DNA from: Myxococcaceae bacterium
GTDB taxonomy: Bacteria > Myxococcota > Myxococcia > Myxococcales > Myxococcaceae
Reading direction: 5' to 3'
NCBI GenBank assembly: GCA_019694575.1
Contig: JAIBBR010000031.1
Location: 1-42,654 of the forward strand
Length of the DNA stretch: 42,654 bases
Position numbers and translations under genes: made by a program. The notes below the pieces were generated by a model. That model did no database searches, had not been told where the DNA came from, and saw only the letters and a program-made list of their open reading frames with translations. Positions 41,901-42,654 of this stretch are shown here, one piece after another (position 1 is the first letter of the stretch; every line of letters starts with the position of its first letter).

Positions 41901-42654
41901 GTGCCGGTAATGGTCGGGTTAGGAGCCACCACCGCCGCTGCCGCCGGAGTGGAGATGACCGGCGCGGCAACAGCGGTGTCTTTCGAGGTATTCTTGCTGT
42001 CAGAGCCGGTGCCGGTGACGTTGGTTTGCGAAGCGCTCACCGCCACCACCGCCGCGTCAGCCAAGGCCGAGACGTTCAAGTTGACGGTGAAGGTGCCCCC
42101 GCTGCAAGCCGCGGTGCCATTGACCGTGCCGACTGAGACCGAGACGTTGCCTTGGCCCGTGCTGCAGGTACCACTCACGGGGTACGAAGCCGCGTTCGCC
42201 GCGTTGATGACCGCCGGAGCCGTAACCACCACCACCGGCACCGCAGGCACCGAGAAGGTGCGGCCGCCCGACGCCGCGCCCGAATTACCCGCCGTGTCGA
42301 CTTGGGTGGCAGTGACGGTGTGCGAGCCCACGCCCAACGTCGAAGCGCAGCTCCAATTGCCCGCGCCATTGACGACGCCGCTGCACACCACGGCCATGCC
42401 TTCGCGCACCGTAACCGTCGCCCCTACTTCGCCCGTGCCGGTGATAGTCGGGTTCGGAGCAACGACAGCGGCCGCCGCCGGAGTGGAGATGACCGGAACC
42501 GCGGGGGCCACGGTGTCTTTGCTGGTAGTGGCGTTGGCGGTGGTGGTGCCCGCCCCGTTGGTCTGCGCGGCGCTCACCGCAATCATTGCCCCGTCGGCCA
42601 CGCCACTGACATTCAAGTTGGTGGTGAAAACCCCCGCGGTACAGGCGGTCATAC
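35966..42654 (-). CDS. Giant Ig-like repeat surface protein with MYXO-CTERM-like tail (N-terminus outside window)
   Basis: The frame is open to the window end, so more than 2,228 C-terminal residues are seen. Two Ig-like modules alternate: module A (~80 residues: NPTITGTGEVGATVTVREGM, NWSCASTLGVGSHTVTATQ) and module B (~95 residues: INAANAASYPVSGTCSTGQG, ending SKDT). Eleven A/B pairs, a partial B and two final A-type modules are visible. Each A and each B has two Cys, fitting one disulfide per module. The C-terminus is the sorting tail: GGGCGCNSSAG, a hydrophobic segment (LGLGLAALMWALFI), then RRRQPAR. MYXO-CTERM tails direct proteins to the cell surface through processing by a myxosortase. 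Similar giant proteins in myxobacteria are linked to adhesion or gliding (AgmC-like); the role here is unproven. It is followed by no neighbour on this strand. Confidence 0.88.
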   Translation of the reverse strand, partial: MTACTAGVFTTNLNVSGVADGAMIAVSAAQTNGAGTTTANATTSKDTVAPAVPVISTPAAAAVVAPNPTITGTGEVGATVTVREGMAVVCSGVVNGAGNWSCASTLGVGSHTVTATQVDTAGNSGAASGGRTFSVPAVPVVVVTAPAVINAANAASYPVSGTCSTGQGNVSVSVGTVNGTAACSGGTFTVNLNVSALADAAVVAVSASQTNVTGTGSDSKNTSKDTAVAAPVISTPAAAAVVAPNPTITGTGEVGATVTVREGMAVVCSGVVNGAGNWSCASSLGVGSHTINATQTDAANNTSAASANRTFSVPAAPVVTLNMPAVINVANRASYPVSGTCSTGQGNVSVSVGGVNGTAACAGGTFTTNLNVTAVPDGTMIAVSASQTNVTGTDTANALTSKDTTIVAPVISTPAALSFVAPNPTITGTGEVGATVTVREGMAVVCTATVNGMGNWSCSTTLGTGNHTINATQTDLANNTSAASPNRFFTIPAVPNVTLNTPGIINAANATAYTVSGTCDTLAGNVSISIETVNGTALCTLGVFTANLNVSGLMDGTGLAVTVSQTTVTGTGTANATTTKDTTVAPPAIVSPAMASTVAPNPQISGTAEAGATVTVREGMTVVCTTTANGMGNFSCNSSLGIGMHTLNATQVDVAGNTSAASPNTSFTVTGVPAVTLNSPGVINAANAASYPVSGTCTTASGTVSVSVGTVTGTTACAAGAFTTTLNVATLMDGAGIAVSASQTNIAGTGTANAVTSKDTVVAAPVIATPVEGGVVAPDPTLTGTGEIGATVTVREGMTVVCTAVVDTSGDWSCNSTLAIGMHTVAATQVDVAGNTSVATADRHFTIPGAPVVTLNTLAVIASANATAYPVTGTCSAGQGSVTVSVSTVIAMVACNMGTFTAALDVSAVPDNASINVLASQANITGIGSANGTTRKDTVAAPPTIASPADGDVVAPGPTLTGTSEGNATVTVREGMTVVCSTTANALGAWTCNSTLMSGSHTVTATQVDTAGNTSSASAAVTFSIPTAPMVTLDAPAVISAANATAYPVSGTCVTGAGTVNLLVGTVMGTATCTAGVFSATLDVSALADAASVDVTATQTNASGTSTVTLTTRKDTTVAAPVLVSPANGSTVAPNPAMSGTAEPGALITVSEGMNTVCTATADMMGAWTCASTLTAGSHTVTVSQVDVAGNTSAASAPTTFDVAPTPVVVLTAPPAVSAANAAAYTVAGTCTSGAGSVLITIGSVVATASCTMNAFTTQVDVSAIADVNPLAVSAAQTTVAGSSRDTQNTVKDTLVAPPVFTNPANGQRVAVNPTVTGAAEPGASVTVREGSTVICTVTASNTGTFSCPSTLAVGPHALTATQTDVVGNTSVPANVSFTVANVPAVTVATPALINAANASLYPVSGTCTTGAGDVTLSVGSITASTACTAGMFSTSLNVSALADNAPITVAASQTNVSGTGIDAKPTGKDTVAVAPTVASPTQGGTTGANPSVSGLTEPGATVTVTENGMTVCTATANSSGNWSCATTLPVGPHSITVSMVDTYGNPSPPSMPRDFTVGLVPSVALNVPGTITLANAASYPVAGTCSLGSGTVSITVGSVMATTACTAGQFATTVDVSALPDGTNIAVTASQTDPNGTGSDTQQTTKDATVLPPVFVTPAAMGTVSENPVITGTAEPRAVVTVREGMNVVCTVQADGLGNFSCATTLGVGPHTVTAEQVDAVGNSSPQSAPHDFTVANLPDVTLAPLAPINAANVAMYLVAGTCESSEGMVTIAVGAITTTVACTMDLFSTQLDVSAEPDAAMVTVSASQTNSAGTGKATGTAAKDAMAPLAPVITPPAGPVGMNPVISGTGEPGAKVTVTEMGMTVCVATVDAMGNWSCNSTLAPGLHELVATQEDGAGNVSPPSTPVTITVTAAPTVTLGTLVAINGANAAMYPVSGTCSTGSGNVTVTVGSATAMVACNMGMFSVTLDVSQVPDAAQVSVVAQQMNGAGTGMATQQVLKDTLAPQAPVITAPAAGSDTTSLPTYSGTSEPGATVAVFVDGVQVGTVTADSNGNWSFTSTVALPQGMHSVTAKSTDAAGNVGPESSPVAFNVPSHQSVGPTITSPTPGSEVDPVLPVVIKGTGTPGTIITVYVDGNPVGTAVVDENGNWTFTLPDKLSDGEHTVGVSEGSGPRVDVNITVKKHELYLAGGGCGCNSSAGSLGLGLAALMWALFIRRRQPARVSSSH
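37058..42400 (-). repeat. Tandem 534-bp repeats inside the giant surface-protein gene
   Basis: The landmark coding for VREGM (CATGCC or its equivalent on the + strand) occurs at 42395, 41861, 41327, 40793, 40259, 39725, 39191, 38657, 38123, 37593 and 37058. Eight consecutive intervals are exactly 534 bp, and the last two are 530 and 535. The units nearest the window end are the most alike. Confidence 0.85.

Overview
The window reads as chromosomal DNA of a myxobacterium-like organism (phylum Myxococcota). The evidence is a MYXO-CTERM-type tail on a giant surface protein (36.0 kb), several lipoproteins with long TGGG-type Gly/Thr linkers, very Cys-rich lipoproteins, and GC-rich coding sequence with long antisense open frames. 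No phage, plasmid or CRISPR is visible.

Layout. 1-4.65 kb: the 3' end of a TIG/IPT-repeat surface protein, then three unrecognised genes on the + strand. 4.68-4.93 kb: tRNA-Val(UAC), tRNA-Asp(GUC) and an intrinsic terminator. 4.93-9.83 kb is accessory: an IS4-type transposase remnant, a GRAM/PH-like protein, a degenerate copy of the tRNA-Asp 3' end plus terminator, a Cys-rich lipoprotein, a small putative DNA-binding protein, and a type IV toxin-antitoxin operon (AbiEi/AbiEii). The AbiE genes are joined through a 27-codon mini-ORF to a third, unknown gene, with ATGA overlaps at every junction. 10.2-14.6 kb: a glycosyltransferase and two exported lipoproteins. 14.6-17.2 kb: an htpX-terC-nhaR-like operon on the - strand. 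17.3-17.5 kb: a 169-bp element with perfect 22-bp inverted ends that carries a 98-bp repeat found again at 35.4 kb. 17.5-20.0 kb: moaA, a cupin-like gene and a persulfide dioxygenase-rhodanese fusion. 20.1-23.8 kb: a GGQ ribosome-rescue-like factor, an AlkD-like protein, an EamA transporter and a PPC-domain lipoprotein.

23.9-30.5 kb is the most intriguing set. On the - strand are a RibD-type reductase, a medium-chain dehydrogenase, a pterin-synthase homologue with Glu where QueD has its catalytic Cys, a GT4 glycosyltransferase and an FkbM methyltransferase, mostly touching or overlapping. Divergent to them is a fusion of a CDP-alcohol phosphatidyltransferase with a sulfatase/LtaS-like domain. 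Together they suggest a pathway making a glycosylated, methylated pterin- or pyrimidine-derived molecule, perhaps lipid-linked. That product is inference.

30.5-35.3 kb: cspA with a leader hairpin, an exported MsrB-MsrA fusion, a POTRA/beta-barrel outer-membrane protein, a small unknown gene, a GreA/GreB-like factor and a fatty-acid desaturase. 35.4-35.5 kb: the second copy of the 98-bp repeat. 36.0 kb to the window end: the C-terminal 2,228+ residues of a giant Ig-like repeat protein, built from a 178-residue double module whose landmark recurs every 534 bp for eight consecutive intervals, and ending in the MYXO-CTERM-like tail.
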